Source: Nemertoderma westbladi
Taxonomy: Eukaryota; Xenacoelomorpha; Nemertodermatida; Nemertodermatidae
Reading direction: 5' to 3'
DNA length: 29,395 bases
Assembly (NCBI GenBank): GCA_032718475.1
Contig: JAUCBJ010000965.1
Coordinates: forward strand, 1 to 29,395
The position numbers and the translations under genes were made by a program. This document shows, in pieces, positions 29,005 to 29,395 of the stretch (position 1 is the stretch's first letter; the number at the start of each line of letters is the position of its first letter). The notes under the pieces were generated by a model. That model made no database searches. It was not told the origin of the DNA and saw nothing but the letters and a program-made list of their open reading frames with translations.

Positions 29005-29395
29005 GTTTCCATGGCAACGGACTTCAAAAAAAGTCTATGTATTTCAAGTCAATATTTATAACTCTATTTGTAGGAAAACTATAATAGATATAAACTTGGG
29101 GTTTCGCAACACAACTATAAGGTCCATAGCAGATCCGATTGAGGCTAAATAGAAAATCCAGTTACCTTGGCAACCGGGATAAACAGATGTTAAAATTTAT
29201 AAAATGTTAATTTGAAGCCTAAGGGCAAGGTGTTATGACTTGGGACCAACCCCTACCCCCACTATATAACTTATTCTGCATCCGAATTACATTGTTCTAT
29301 TTTTCAGTTACCATGACAACCGCTGAAAACAGATGTTTTTATTCAAAACTTATTCATTTGGACATAGACTTCACGATAAAATTTTACAAAACTGG
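29005..29395 (+). repeat. Diverged repeat of about 150 bp, each unit starting with an X-box motif
   Basis: GTTTCCATGGCAAC (29005-29018), GTTACCTTGGCAAC (29161-29174) and GTTACCATGACAAC (29307-29320) all fit the RFX X-box pattern GTNNCC-N2-RRCAAC. They sit 156 and 146 bp apart. Units 2 and 3 share a following AAACAGATGTT; units 1 and 2 share ACTTGGG and ATCCGATT/ATCCGAATT blocks. The array runs off the window. Confidence 0.65.

Overview
This window looks like an AT-rich, intron-era nuclear genome of an invertebrate animal. It contains no bacterial-style gene packing, operons, rRNA or tRNA. It holds one clear host gene, and nearly everything else is transposon debris, foldback repeats and simple sequence. 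The organism cannot be named from the sequence alone. The mix of piggyBac-like (TTAA) elements, RTE-like, CR1/L2-like LINEs and G/C homopolymers fits a marine invertebrate, but that is inference.

Layout. 1-422 is the right end of a TTAA-flanked DNA transposon cut by the window edge. 423-3450 is AT-rich spacer with a degenerate direct repeat (957-1380) and three small inverted-repeat elements (1426-1996, 1998-2138, 2553-2697). 3673-4860 is a single-exon class A G-protein-coupled receptor with several normally near-invariant residues replaced. 5384-5880 is a GC-richer block with a duplicated hairpin. 6925-9710 is a decayed LINE on the plus strand (ORF1, then endonuclease, then the linker before the reverse transcriptase). 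9938-10123 is a minus-strand scrap of another LINE endonuclease. 10699-12296 is a nested element whose core is a 1.1-kb TTAA-flanked foldback. 12300-13496 is a 5'-truncated minus-strand LINE with its reverse-transcriptase C-terminal half still open. 14698-17065 is a composite of RTE-like LINE pieces with an inverted endonuclease next to a sense reverse transcriptase. 17541-19866 holds small inverted repeats, a 24-G run and a short TIR element with a 9-bp target duplication.

20461-26811 is bounded by two copies of the same TTAA element in opposite orientation. Each carries an array of roughly 164-bp repeats centred on a GGTGCTAGCACC palindrome and subterminal G-run/TCAATATGA/C-run hairpins. 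Between them lie a large AT-rich palindrome studded with TTCnnGAA (heat-shock-element-like) motifs and a third copy of the RTE-like endonuclease. 27270-27958 is a two-type 33-bp minisatellite. The right end (29005-29320) has three X-box (RFX-type) motifs about 150 bp apart in a diverged repeat.

The points most worth following are the atypical receptor, the repeat-carrying TTAA element family and its inverted pair, the HSE-rich foldback, and the X-box repeat.
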